DNA of 64,000 bases from NCBI RefSeq assembly GCF_000214725.1, contig NC_015574.1, positions 1,438,001 to 1,502,000 of the forward strand, read 5' to 3'. Within the stretch, counting starts at the first letter, position 1, and each line of letters opens with the position of its first letter. The stretch comes from Methanobacterium paludis (GTDB lineage: Archaea; Methanobacteriota; Methanobacteria; Methanobacteriales; Methanobacteriaceae). Both the position numbers and the translations under genes were made by a program. The notes under the pieces were generated by a model that had not been told where the DNA came from, did not search any database, and worked only from the letters and a program-made list of their open reading frames with translations. Positions 19,463-28,407 of this stretch are shown in pieces.

Positions 19463-20446
19463 TTAAAACATAATATCTTGTATAATGGATTTAATTTGGC
19501 TTTTAGACAGTTTTTCAACAGAATCAGAGTTATATTCAAAACCATTATCTGGATTACTCTCTTTTTTAGAATTTAAAATAAATACAGTCCCCTCATCAAT
19601 TGCACAAAGAGCTTCATCTTCTGTCATAAGTTCTTCATACATTTTTTCGCCCAATCTTTTTCCCATAATCTCAATTTCAATTTTTTCAGGATTATATCCA
19701 TATTCCGGGGCTAACTCTTCGATCATGACATCTGCAAGGTCAACTATATTCACTGAGGGCATCTTAAGTATGAATATTTCTTTACCATGTGCCATCTGGC
19801 CTGCCCTAAGTATCAATCCTGCAGCATCGGGAATATGCATTATGAAACGAGTCATTGCAGAATCTGTTACTGTAACTGGACCACCATTTTTGATTTGTTT
19901 TTTAAAAGTAGGTACAACTGAGCCTCTGGAATTTAAAACATTACCAAAACGAACACATGAAAATACAGTCCTTTTATTTCCACGATAATAATTTGCAGAG
20001 ACTGTAAGGCGTTCAGCCAGGAGTTTTGTGGCTCCCATCACATTTATGGGATTGACTGCCTTGTCGGTACTTACCATTATCACTTTTTCTACGTTCTTAT
20101 CTAAAGCCGCATCAAGAACATTTTGAGTACCGAGTACATTGGTTTTAACGGCATCAAATGGGTTGTATTCACAAAGGGGTACGTGTTTTAATGCAGCAGC
20201 ATGGAAAATAATATCCACATTTTCAAAAGCCCTTTTTAACCTCTCTTTATCTCTAACATCTCCAATGAATGTTCTTATTTTGTCAGAACGTAATTCCTGT
20301 TCCAAATCGAATAATGCGGTTTCGTTGTTGTCAAGTATCCTAACAGATTTGGGTTCAGCTTCTAAAAGTTTTTTTACAATTTCACGGCCAATAGACCCAG
20401 AACCACCGGTTACCAGAACTACTTTGTCCTTATAAAAAGATTCCAT
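19463..20446 (-). CDS. UDP-N-acetylglucosamine 4,6-dehydratase (CapD/PseB/LegB type)
   Basis: A 327-residue short-chain dehydrogenase/reductase of the polysaccharide-biosynthesis CapD-like group, expected to make the UDP-4-keto-6-deoxy sugar that opens nonulosonic-acid synthesis. Visible: VLVTGGSGSIGREIV (NAD site), FHAAALKHVPLCEYNPFDAVKTNVLGT, STDKAVNPINVMGATK in the active-site region, and RFGNVLNSRGSVVPTF. AGGTGAT lies before the ATG. It is the last gene of the operon whose other products fit a legionaminic-type route, so LegB function is favoured over PseB, by context only. Confidence 0.82.
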   Translation of the reverse strand: MESFYKDKVVLVTGGSGSIGREIVKKLLEAEPKSVRILDNNETALFDLEQELRSDKIRTFIGDVRDKERLKRAFENVDIIFHAAALKHVPLCEYNPFDAVKTNVLGTQNVLDAALDKNVEKVIMVSTDKAVNPINVMGATKLLAERLTVSANYYRGNKRTVFSCVRFGNVLNSRGSVVPTFKKQIKNGGPVTVTDSAMTRFIMHIPDAAGLILRAGQMAHGKEIFILKMPSVNIVDLADVMIEELAPEYGYNPEKIEIEIMGKRLGEKMYEELMTEDEALCAIDEGTVFILNSKKESNPDNGFEYNSDSVEKLSKSQIKSIIQDIMF

Positions 20447-20452
20447 ATTATA

Positions 20453-21574
20453 TCACCTGTAAAATTTTCCAATTGTTTCTGCCATAAAATCCATCTCTTC
20501 CCTGCTGAGTGAAGGGTACATTGGAAGAGTGATTGTTCTTTTTGCCATATCCTCTGTAACCGGAAGATCACAGTTATATCCGAGTTTTTCCCTGTAAAAA
20601 TGGCTTAAGTGTACTGGATCAAAATATATTTTGGTTGTTACACCCTTATCTTTTAAATAAGATATTAAATCATCTCTTTGCTCTGCTATAACCGTGCAAA
20701 GCTGGTGAACATGATTATATCCATCAGGAAGTGGTAGTAATTTGATTTTATCGGTTTCTTCCATAATTTTCCGTGTTAAATACTCTGAATTCTTTTGCCT
20801 CATATCTATTATCTTATCTGCCTTTTTAATCTGTGATATGCCAAGTGCTGCTGTTATATTTGACATTCTGAAGTTGTATCCAAGATCTATGTAATCAAAG
20901 AGTCCTGCTGAACTGAAGTAATCTCCAGTTTCCAGTCTGCCGTGGGATCTTATAAGTAACAATTTTTCATAAATATCTTTGGAATCTGTTACAACTGCGC
21001 CACCTTCACCTGTTGTGATTATTTTATTCTGGCAGAAACTTAAAACTGCAGAATCCCCGAATGTACCAACTTTATCATCACCTATGCTTGCACCCATGGC
21101 TTCTGCAGCATCTTCTATTAATATTAAATCATTGTCATCTGCTATTTCCCTAAGTTCCCTTATTTTGCATGGGCATCCACCATAATGTATGGGTAAAATT
21201 GCCTTAGTTTTATCTGTAATATTCTTTTTTACACTTTCAGGATCTAAACCTAGTGTTTCTTCTTCAATATCTGCAAAAACAGGTTTTGCACCCATAAACA
21301 TTGGTGAGTTGGCGGTTGCTATAAATGTAAAAGAAGGTACTATCACTTCATCACCTTTTTTTATGCCATGGGCCAACAGTAATGAATGTAGAGCCGATGT
21401 TCCGGAGTTGAAAACTGCAGCATAATCTGTTCCAATGTATTCTGCTATCAATTTTTCAAACTGTTCAACACGTGGTCCAACAGCCCAGTTCATTCCAGAC
21501 TTTATCTCGTTTCCAACATTTTCAACGTCTTCTTCATCCCATAATATTTTGAATAACGGAATTTTAGATGTCAT
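20453..21574 (-). CDS. DegT/DnrJ PLP-dependent aminotransferase (LegC-like)
   Basis: A 373-residue sugar aminotransferase. FNSGTSALHSLL, EDAAEAMGA, and the Schiff-base lysine in FCQNKIITTGEGG (about residue 184), then RSHGR and GYNFRMSNITAALG, are the family's standard blocks. It should aminate C4 of the UDP-4-keto-6-deoxy-GlcNAc made by the downstream dehydratase. ATG 21574 has GAGAGGA upstream; the frame also extends one TTG codon. The start overlaps the acyltransferase stop, indicating translational coupling. Confidence 0.85.
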   Translation of the reverse strand: MTSKIPLFKILWDEEDVENVGNEIKSGMNWAVGPRVEQFEKLIAEYIGTDYAAVFNSGTSALHSLLLAHGIKKGDEVIVPSFTFIATANSPMFMGAKPVFADIEEETLGLDPESVKKNITDKTKAILPIHYGGCPCKIRELREIADDNDLILIEDAAEAMGASIGDDKVGTFGDSAVLSFCQNKIITTGEGGAVVTDSKDIYEKLLLIRSHGRLETGDYFSSAGLFDYIDLGYNFRMSNITAALGISQIKKADKIIDMRQKNSEYLTRKIMEETDKIKLLPLPDGYNHVHQLCTVIAEQRDDLISYLKDKGVTTKIYFDPVHLSHFYREKLGYNCDLPVTEDMAKRTITLPMYPSLSREEMDFMAETIGKFYR

Positions 21575-22007
21575 CAATATCCTCTCTTAATTTTTTTACT
21601 TCATCCGGACTCATTTCCCTTATCATTTTAACAGGGACCCCAAATGCCACAACATTCTTTGGAATGTCATTATTAACAAAGCTAAAAGCCCCTACAATGG
21701 AGTTTTCACCCACAGTAACATTTGGCATGATAATTGAGTGGCTTCCAATTCTACAGTTTTTTTTAAGTATAACCGGCCCTTCCTTGTTATCTATGGTTGA
21801 AATAGAGTAAATAGAGCAGTGAGAACCAATTTGAACATTGTCTCCAATTAAAACATCATTTTTAGCATTTATATATGTGAAAGCTCCTACATCTGTTTTA
21901 TAACCTAATTTGAGATTTTCTTTATGTTGAATTACCCAGTTGTATTTGTTCAATTTTCCTTCTTCAATTATAGGGGGTTTCCAGTTTTCAAATCTTCTAT
22001 TTTTCAT
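21564..22007 (-). CDS. Hexapeptide-repeat N-acyltransferase (LegH/PglD-like role)
   Basis: A 147-residue left-handed beta-helix acyltransferase: VGAFTYINAKNDVLIGDNVQIGSHCSIYSIS, NCRIGSHSIIMPNVTVGENSIVGAFSFVNNDIP, ending AFGVPVKMIREMS. In a nonulosonate operon, its likely job is N-acetylation of the C4 amine of the UDP-sugar. ATGA overlap with the neuC stop. The assigned step is inferred from gene order, since this fold is also used for O-acetylation. Confidence 0.75.
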   Translation of the reverse strand: MKNRRFENWKPPIIEEGKLNKYNWVIQHKENLKLGYKTDVGAFTYINAKNDVLIGDNVQIGSHCSIYSISTIDNKEGPVILKKNCRIGSHSIIMPNVTVGENSIVGAFSFVNNDIPKNVVAFGVPVKMIREMSPDEVKKLREDIDDI

Positions 22008-23149
22008 AGATTTAACCTTTTTTCCAGTAATTCTTTATCTAAGGTTATTTTACTTAAAATTTCTGTAACTTTTAAAGAAGTTTTCCCCTTACCATAGGGA
22101 TTTTCACATTTATTCAATTGTGTTTTAAAATTTTCGTCATAAAGAGCTTTTTTAATTGCATTTTTAATTTCTTTAACATTATAATCCACATCAATAACAT
22201 TTGAAGCTCGTTCTCTTCCTTTTTGTCTTGAACCTATATTGATTACGGGAAGTTTAAATGAAGGAGATTCTATAATACCACTACTTGAATTTCCAACCAA
22301 CACACTTGCAACATTCATTAAAATCAAATAATCTTTCCTCTGAATATTCATAAATGTTTTAACAAATGGGAGTTTTTCACATTTTTCTATGAGTTTTATG
22401 ATCTCTCTACCACCTGCATCTGCATTGGGGTATATTAAGATAGTCTGATACTTCAAATCACAAATTGCTTTAAGGGTTTCCAGCATTTGTTTTGATGATT
22501 TTTCAGATTCAAGAGTTACTGGATGTTGTAACACTAAAATTATGGGCCTAGATAAATTTAAATCATATTTCAATGCCAATTGATCTTTTTTGATCATATC
22601 AATGTTTAATATTGCATCTAGTCCTGGTGCACCCACCACAAATACATGATCAGGGTTTTCACCCATATTTATTATTCTTTCTGCACTTTTTTCTGTTGCA
22701 GGAAGATGTATATTGACCAGTTTAGTGATTGCATGGCGTGCATACTCATCCACAGTGGATGTTATTTCTCCACCATGCAAATGGGCTGTTGGAATGTTTA
22801 GATAAGCTCCAACTATAGCACCAGCTAACATTTCACCCCTATCACCTAAAAGAAGTATTATATCTGGTTTTATTTTTTTTACCAGATCTGTTAAAAGTTC
22901 TATAAGTTTTCCAACAAATTTAGCCATGGAAAATTTATCATCTTCTTCAAAGACGGCGTTTAATTCATGTATTTTAAACTCATCCTTTCTTATTTCATTA
23001 ATGGTCCTTCCAAACTCGTTCATGAGATGCATTCCAGTTACAGCCAGTTCTAGTTCCATCTCTGGATTCTTGTCTATTTCAAATAAAACAGAACGCATCA
23101 AACCATAATCTGCCCGGGTTCCAGTTATATAAAGTATTTTTCTCGTCAT
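22004..23149 (-). CDS. neuC: UDP-sugar 2-epimerase, hydrolysing (NeuC/LegG type)
   Basis: About 381 residues of the GT-B-like UDP-GlcNAc 2-epimerase family. The start KILYITGTRADYGLMRSVL and the blocks LLLGDRGEMLAGAIVG, AHLHGGEITSTVDEYARHAITKL, and VGNSSSGIIESP match the hydrolysing NeuC/LegG branch rather than the non-hydrolysing WecB. In the presence of the dehydratase and aminotransferase it probably releases 2,4-diacetamido-2,4,6-trideoxymannose. ATG 23149 overlaps the neuB stop as ATGA and is chosen over an upstream ATT/longer frame. Confidence 0.88.
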   Translation of the reverse strand: MTRKILYITGTRADYGLMRSVLFEIDKNPEMELELAVTGMHLMNEFGRTINEIRKDEFKIHELNAVFEEDDKFSMAKFVGKLIELLTDLVKKIKPDIILLLGDRGEMLAGAIVGAYLNIPTAHLHGGEITSTVDEYARHAITKLVNIHLPATEKSAERIINMGENPDHVFVVGAPGLDAILNIDMIKKDQLALKYDLNLSRPIILVLQHPVTLESEKSSKQMLETLKAICDLKYQTILIYPNADAGGREIIKLIEKCEKLPFVKTFMNIQRKDYLILMNVASVLVGNSSSGIIESPSFKLPVINIGSRQKGRERASNVIDVDYNVKEIKNAIKKALYDENFKTQLNKCENPYGKGKTSLKVTEILSKITLDKELLEKRLNL

Positions 23150-24180
23150 TTTATAAGATTCCATCTTAAAAAATCGTCTTTTTTTATTTTTGAAGTTGTT
23201 GTTTTCCCAATTAATGATTTAAGAAATTTAGGTTCAATTCCAGTTCCTGGCCTTTTAATTGCAAGCATTTCTTCAGTTATAACAGTTTCTGAGGGTATAT
23301 TGGCTCTGGCAACAATACTTTTTCTTGCTATTTTCTTTATTTCTTTTTCTTCAATTGTTAATTCTTTTATTCCCGTGCCCATACCTTTTTCTACATTTCG
23401 TATTGCAAGTACCATTTTTTTGAAGTCTGCAGGTTCTAAAGAAGCTTTATGGTCTGGTCCATCTAGATTTTTATTTAATGTGAAATGTTTTTCTATTACA
23501 CAGCTTCCCAGTGCTACAGCTGCTATGGGCATTTCAATTCCTAAGGTGTGATCTGAAAATCCTACTGGAAGTTTAAAAGTTGACCTGAGAGTTTCAATGA
23601 CTTTAAGATTTATGTCATCAATCTTTGCAGGATAACTGGTTACACAATGCATTAAAATTAGATCATTTGTTTTATCTTCAAACAATTTTACAGCTTCTTT
23701 TATTTCATCCATAGTTGCCATTCCTGTGGATAAAATAACAGGTCTGCCCTTGCTTGCCACATGCTCAAGCAATGGAAAATTTGTAAGTTCACCAGAACCC
23801 AGTTTGAACGCAGGAACACCTATTTCATCAAGCAGATCAACACTTTCAAAATCAAATGGAGTGGATAAAAATATAATATCTTTTTCATCTGCATATTTGG
23901 CCAGTTCTCTAAAATTATCTTCAGATAATTCCAGTTTCTTAATCATTTCATACTGAGAGTTTTCTGTTGTTGTTTCCTTCTGGTATTCTGCTTTTTCAGC
24001 ATTTTTTGTGACCAGATTTTCTGTTTTGAAGGTTTGGAATTTTACTGCATCTGCGCCGGATTCTTTTGCAGCATCTATTAACTTTTTTGCTAAATTCAAC
24101 GAACCGTTATGGTTTACACCGGCTTCAGCCATTATAAAACATGAGCAATTATCTTTATTAAACTTATCAATTTCTTCCAT
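23146..24180 (-). CDS. neuB: Nonulosonic acid synthase (NeuB/LegI type)
   Basis: About 344 residues with the NeuB TIM barrel (AEAGVNHNGSLNLAKKLIDAAKESGADAVKFQTF; GFSDHTLGIEMPIAAVALGSCVIEKHFTL; DGPDHKASLEP) and a C-terminal antifreeze-like SAF domain (KSIVARANIPSETVITEEMLAIKRPGTGI). It condenses phosphoenolpyruvate with the six-carbon sugar to form the nine-carbon acid. ATG 24180 is used; the frame extends to a TTG at 24189 inside the SGNH gene. It is followed directly by neuC through ATGA. Confidence 0.9.
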   Translation of the reverse strand: MEEIDKFNKDNCSCFIMAEAGVNHNGSLNLAKKLIDAAKESGADAVKFQTFKTENLVTKNAEKAEYQKETTTENSQYEMIKKLELSEDNFRELAKYADEKDIIFLSTPFDFESVDLLDEIGVPAFKLGSGELTNFPLLEHVASKGRPVILSTGMATMDEIKEAVKLFEDKTNDLILMHCVTSYPAKIDDINLKVIETLRSTFKLPVGFSDHTLGIEMPIAAVALGSCVIEKHFTLNKNLDGPDHKASLEPADFKKMVLAIRNVEKGMGTGIKELTIEEKEIKKIARKSIVARANIPSETVITEEMLAIKRPGTGIEPKFLKSLIGKTTTSKIKKDDFLRWNLIK

Positions 24181-24913
24181 GTTTCTCAAGCCCTTTTATT
24201 TTGTTGTATAAACTATTTGCAAGTATATCATGACCCTTTTTTGATATGTGTATACCATCTTCTAAAAGTAATTTTTCTTTATTTTTAGTTAGATCATAAA
24301 AATTTAGCAAATTACAAATGTCATAGTTTTTCTTCACAACTTCTTTTATAATTTCATTATAATTTTTTATGTTCTTTTCAAAATCATAAGACTTAAATTT
24401 GTTTCTTTCCGTTGTGTCTGCTATATTAATTAATATTATGGAAGAATTGGTCTTTTTTCTTATCTCATTTACTATGTATTCCAACCGTTCCCTAAATTTA
24501 GATTCTGAAACAAATGTTTTAGGGAAATAATGAGTCCAAAATCTTCTATATCGGGATTTAAATTTTATGAGTAAATAAGCAAGATTTTTTATAACAGGAT
24601 ATTGAAGAAAAAGATTCAAAATAAAATGCCTCTTTTTACCAAACAACCTAGGAGCACAGTCTACTATTCCAATATGGAAAACTACAACATTTGAACCATT
24701 ATTTAAAACATCATCTTCCAATTGATAGGACTGACTCAAAAAATCGTTCATACGTTTACTGCGCTGTACCACATGAAACTCTGATCCCAAAAGTTTTTGC
24801 AGTTTAAAACTGTAAGTATCTTGATAAACAATTCCCTCAGAAGGACGGACCATAGACAAAGAATCACCAACTACAGTCACAATTTTAATTGATTCCTTAT
24901 TATTAATTATCAT
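24167..24913 (-). CDS. SGNH/GDSL-fold hydrolase-like protein
   Basis: A 248-residue protein with the SGNH block I (VTVVGDSLSMVRPSEG), a block III-like segment (VVFHIGIVDCAPR, where GIVD stands for GxND) and block V (EDGIHISKKGHDILA) supplying Asp and His. It has no signal peptide, so it would act in the cytoplasm, possibly as a sugar O-acetyl esterase or transferase. It is the first gene of the run of overlapping nonulosonate genes, and its end overlaps neuB. GGTGT precedes the ATG. Substrate unknown. Confidence 0.65.
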   Translation of the reverse strand: MIINNKESIKIVTVVGDSLSMVRPSEGIVYQDTYSFKLQKLLGSEFHVVQRSKRMNDFLSQSYQLEDDVLNNGSNVVVFHIGIVDCAPRLFGKKRHFILNLFLQYPVIKNLAYLLIKFKSRYRRFWTHYFPKTFVSESKFRERLEYIVNEIRKKTNSSIILINIADTTERNKFKSYDFEKNIKNYNEIIKEVVKKNYDICNLLNFYDLTKNKEKLLLEDGIHISKKGHDILANSLYNKIKGLEKHGRN

Positions 24914-24971
24914 TTAAACACCAAAAAAATAGTTAAAAGGGTTATCCAATTGAAATTTGTAAAGTTAAGAT

Positions 24972-25772
24972 TCAGCTTTCCTTATAAATTTCTTTTTTTA
25001 TATTTTTTATACTCTCTAAATTATTTTGGTATTCTCTTTCGATCTCTTTTTTTGTTTCATTATCTAAATCCATTTGAGCACAATTTTGATTTATCTGGGC
25101 AATTTCGGGGTTTTCATCCAGATAATCAATAATGTCATATAGATTAAGAACATTTTTGGAATGTACATTATTGTATATATTCCGAATTAATTCATAATCT
25201 TCCTCATAATCTACCGTAAACCTTAATTCAGGTCTTTTAAGTTTTCCTGTAACATTTATAGTTTTAATTTCAAAAATTTCAGGTCTGATGAAATATCCCC
25301 ATATCTCTGTATCTTTGATCTTCTTAATTTCGCATACAGTTTCCAATGCTTTAACTCTCATCCCATAAGCAGCTGATCCCAAAGGAAGTCCTTCTAACTT
25401 TATAAAATCATATTTACCCGTTTTAATATCATTTATTAACAAATTAGAATAATAAATATCCATCAATGGATTGTCGGCAGTTATACTAACAAAATAATCC
25501 AAACTAAATAATTTAGATGCATCAAACAATCTTTTTAGTACATCTTCTTCATCCCCCGCAAAATAATATATACTATTATTTTTAGCAATATCTATTAGTG
25601 GCTTGTCTTGAGGATTGGTAGACGTACATAAAATAACCTCAGATATATCTTTAACATTTTTTGCCCTATCAATAACCCGTTCAAGAACGGTTTTGCCGTT
25701 TAAATCTTTTATTATCTTAAACGGCAATCGTTTAGATTTTAATCTTGCTGTTATTAAAAAACCAACTTTCAT
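24972..25772 (-). CDS. CMP-sugar cytidylyltransferase-like protein (SpsF/NeuA family)
   Basis: About 266 residues. The start VGFLITARLKSKRLPFKIIKDLNGKTVLERVIDRA is the cytidylyltransferase nucleotide-binding signature, though ARLKSKRLP replaces the commoner ARxGSKxxP. VILCTSTNPQDKPL, FAGDEEDVLKRL and SITADNPLMD follow, closer to SpsF-type than to classical NeuA. It may activate the nonulosonic acid with CTP, and no other NeuA candidate lies in the window. A C-terminal charged tail (IDYLDENPEIAQINQ to the end) is extra. ATG 25772 is the preferred start. Confidence 0.72.
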   Translation of the reverse strand: MKVGFLITARLKSKRLPFKIIKDLNGKTVLERVIDRAKNVKDISEVILCTSTNPQDKPLIDIAKNNSIYYFAGDEEDVLKRLFDASKLFSLDYFVSITADNPLMDIYYSNLLINDIKTGKYDFIKLEGLPLGSAAYGMRVKALETVCEIKKIKDTEIWGYFIRPEIFEIKTINVTGKLKRPELRFTVDYEEDYELIRNIYNNVHSKNVLNLYDIIDYLDENPEIAQINQNCAQMDLDNETKKEIEREYQNNLESIKNIKKEIYKES

Positions 25773-25780
25773 TTTTAACA

Positions 25781-26842
25781 CTAAACCTGTAGATTTGTGA
25801 AATCTTCTAAATTGTTGTTTTTAAATTCATATTTAATTTTGTCAAATGTTATTAATTCATCTTCTTTTATATCCTTTATCGCCTTTAAACCCAATAATTT
25901 TAAAAATTCGTTTTGTTCTATTGGGCTTTCCTCAATAGTTCGTTTAAACCAAAGATTGTCTAAAGAAAGGTTTTCACCTTCCTTAATGAATTTTTTAGCC
26001 ACAATTGCCTTCTTCATTGGTCCTACGTTGCCATATTTTTTTTCTGGATCTGAAAGTTCCAGTTCCCCAGTACCATAAACACATAATGCTAATTCAATCA
26101 ACTTTTTTATTCTCAAAAACTGATTTTTACCAACTGCAGCATGATAATCTATCCTCTCTTTACCAAAATCCGGCGTATAATGTTTTTCTAGAATATTAAA
26201 ACCCATAGAAGCAGGCATAACACTTACAAATTCATTGTTGGGATCATCAAAGGCTGTGTGATCTGCATATCCCACAGGTAAATCAAATAGGTCTTTGATC
26301 CTTATCATTTTAGATAAATTAATATCACTATAATTTGTAGGATAGTTCTGAAATCCATACATCAAAATAATCTTTTCTTTTCCATTATTTCTCAAAAAAT
26401 TAACAGCATACAAAATTTCATCCAATTTAGATCCACCTATACCTAAAATAATTTCCTTAGGCCAATTAGACAAAGAATCAAGTAAAAAATAATCATTCAA
26501 ACTTGAAGCATGTAACTCGATAAAATCAACATTTAAATCATTTTTTATGATATAATTGACACTTTCGACATCATCACATAACATTACAACATCCAATTTC
26601 TTTTCCTTCGAATAATTAATAAGTTCAAACCACTGATCCTTATTAAAAATCCATTTTTTTAATTCATTTAATAGAACATGTTTCTTGTGGATGTAACTTT
26701 GAGGATTTAACAAAATATGAAATTTAACCGCATTTAAACCCAATTCCGATATATCATCCACCATTTTATAAAGATATTCCAAATCACCTTCATGGTTGTA
26801 AGCTGTTTCACCAATTATGTAGGGTTTCTTGATATTTAACAT
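25781..26842 (-). CDS. Divergent NeuB-family synthase (second copy)
   Basis: About 353 residues, clearly NeuB-related: IGETAYNHEGDLEYLYKMVDDISELGLNAVKFHIL, LPVGYADHTAFDDPNNEFVSVMPASMGFNILEKHYT, then a SAF-like C-terminus (KKAIVAKKFIKEGENLSLDNLWFKRT). It differs from the first NeuB at many positions, for example AYNHEGD for GVNHNGS, so it may make a different acid or have another role. ATG 26842 has GTGATG-type spacing; a TTG at 26857 extends the frame. It heads the minus-strand operon and is followed by the cytidylyltransferase. Confidence 0.75.
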   Translation of the reverse strand: MLNIKKPYIIGETAYNHEGDLEYLYKMVDDISELGLNAVKFHILLNPQSYIHKKHVLLNELKKWIFNKDQWFELINYSKEKKLDVVMLCDDVESVNYIIKNDLNVDFIELHASSLNDYFLLDSLSNWPKEIILGIGGSKLDEILYAVNFLRNNGKEKIILMYGFQNYPTNYSDINLSKMIRIKDLFDLPVGYADHTAFDDPNNEFVSVMPASMGFNILEKHYTPDFGKERIDYHAAVGKNQFLRIKKLIELALCVYGTGELELSDPEKKYGNVGPMKKAIVAKKFIKEGENLSLDNLWFKRTIEESPIEQNEFLKLLGLKAIKDIKEDELITFDKIKYEFKNNNLEDFTNLQV

Positions 26843-26871
26843 AACATCACGATCCAATATTTGTTATCTGC

Positions 26872-26889
26872 GTTTATATAAATTTAAAC
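26872..26889 (-). promoter_or_regulatory. TATA box of the nonulosonate operon
   Basis: Read on the minus strand, GTTTAAATTTATATAAAC is a strong TATA region, almost palindromic. Initiation about 25 bases downstream would give a very short leader before ATG 26842. The flippase gene diverges on the other side. Confidence 0.5.
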
Positions 26890-26947
26890 AACATTTTAAG
26901 GGGTTTATAGATAATATAATTAAGTACCTTATTTATATTTTGTTTAG

Positions 26948-28405
26948 GTGAAATTTTTGAATGAATATAAGGTTTTTGTACAAAGAATCGGCTTGGTAGG
27001 ATTTACAAACATTCTCATAGCTTTAAGCTCAATTATATTACTTCCAATCTTAACAAAAAATTTTACGACTAGTGATTATGGTATTTGGGTTCAGATTAAT
27101 ACAACCATATCCCTTATACCCAACCTTGCAATGTTAGGATTGCCCATGTCAATGGTTAGATATTTATCAGCAAAAAAAGAAAAAAAAGAGATACAAGAAG
27201 GTTTTTATTCAATTGCAAGCCTAGTTTTCGCTTCAACTATTGTTATATCTGCTCTATTGTTGTTATTTTCTAAAAATATAGCAGTAGCACTCTTTAATGG
27301 TAACGTTAATATTGCAATTTTATTAGCAGTAATAGTTTTCTTGGCATGTTTAAATGCACTTTTACTTAATTTCTTCCGAACATTCCAGCAGATGAAAAGA
27401 TATTCTGTATTTTTACTTATTCAAACTTATTTAGGAGTATTTATTGTTTCTTATTTTGCAATAAAAGGATTCAGCATCTACACAGCAGCATTAGGACTTT
27501 TAATTGCAAATTTAATTATATTTGTCATTATGATTTCATTTATAATTTCGGATATAGGCTTGAAAATTCCTAAATTTAAAAATATGATGGAATATTTATC
27601 ATTTGGATTACCAACAATTCCCAGCAATTTATCGTACTGGATCGTGGATTCCAGTGATCGTTATGCAATTGGAATAATTCTGGGTACATCTTTTGTTGGG
27701 TATTATTCCCCCGGTTACACTCTTGGAAACATTATAATAATGATGTTAGCCCCATTTTCCCTTCTTTTACCTTCATTACTTCCAAATTATTATGACAATG
27801 AAGAAATAGAAAAAGTCAAAACTTTTTTAAAATATTCCCTGAAATATTTCCTTTTAATTGCAATACCATCTGCATTTGGATTATCTATACTTTCAAAGCC
27901 TATTTTAACGATATTAACCACACCCGAAATTGCTTTGAACGGCTATTTGATAACTCCTTTCGTTGCTTTAAGTGCTCTTTTATTTGGTATTTATGGAATT
28001 ATCAGCAATATAATCGTGCTTAAAAAGAAAACAAAAATTTTGGGCAATGTGTGGATTTTTGCAGCTGTCCTAAATGTTGTTCTGAATATATTACTCATTC
28101 CATATATTGGAATAATTGGTGCAGCTGCAGCAACTTTAGTTTCATATTTCATTGCATTCATTATAACTACTGTTTACTCATTCAAATACTTTAAATTTGA
28201 TTTTGATTTGGTGTTTATAATGAAAAGTATTATTGCTTCAGTTTTAATGTCATTATGTATCTTTTTAATTAATCCAAGTGGAATTTTAAATGTTTTAATA
28301 ACTGTTATAATTGGTGCAGTTGTTTATATGGGGTTATTATTAGTTTTAAAAGGAATAAAAAAAGAAGAGTTTGAATTCTTTAAAGAAATGTTAACAAACA
28401 GTTAG
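26948..28405 (+). CDS. Wzx-type polysaccharide flippase
   Basis: A 485-residue membrane protein with about 14 helices of the MOP flippase superfamily: FTNILIALSSIILLPILTKNFTTSDYGIWVQINT at the N-terminus, FGLPTIPSNLSYWIVDSSDRYAIGIILG centrally, and paired helices to the C-terminus. It probably exports lipid-linked units containing the nonulosonic acid. The GTG at 26948 lies inside AGGTGA, so that site more likely serves the in-frame TTG at 26957. The stop is 2 bases from the convergent gene's stop. Confidence 0.87.
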   Translation: MKFLNEYKVFVQRIGLVGFTNILIALSSIILLPILTKNFTTSDYGIWVQINTTISLIPNLAMLGLPMSMVRYLSAKKEKKEIQEGFYSIASLVFASTIVISALLLLFSKNIAVALFNGNVNIAILLAVIVFLACLNALLLNFFRTFQQMKRYSVFLLIQTYLGVFIVSYFAIKGFSIYTAALGLLIANLIIFVIMISFIISDIGLKIPKFKNMMEYLSFGLPTIPSNLSYWIVDSSDRYAIGIILGTSFVGYYSPGYTLGNIIIMMLAPFSLLLPSLLPNYYDNEEIEKVKTFLKYSLKYFLLIAIPSAFGLSILSKPILTILTTPEIALNGYLITPFVALSALLFGIYGIISNIIVLKKKTKILGNVWIFAAVLNVVLNILLIPYIGIIGAAAATLVSYFIAFIITTVYSFKYFKFDFDLVFIMKSIIASVLMSLCIFLINPSGILNVLITVIIGAVVYMGLLLVLKGIKKEEFEFFKEMLTNS

Positions 28406-28407
28406 AT

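Noticed and set aside
24972..25772. Classical NeuA
   Set aside because: The nucleotide-binding signature is ARLKSKRLP and the rest is closer to SpsF-type; NeuA name not given.
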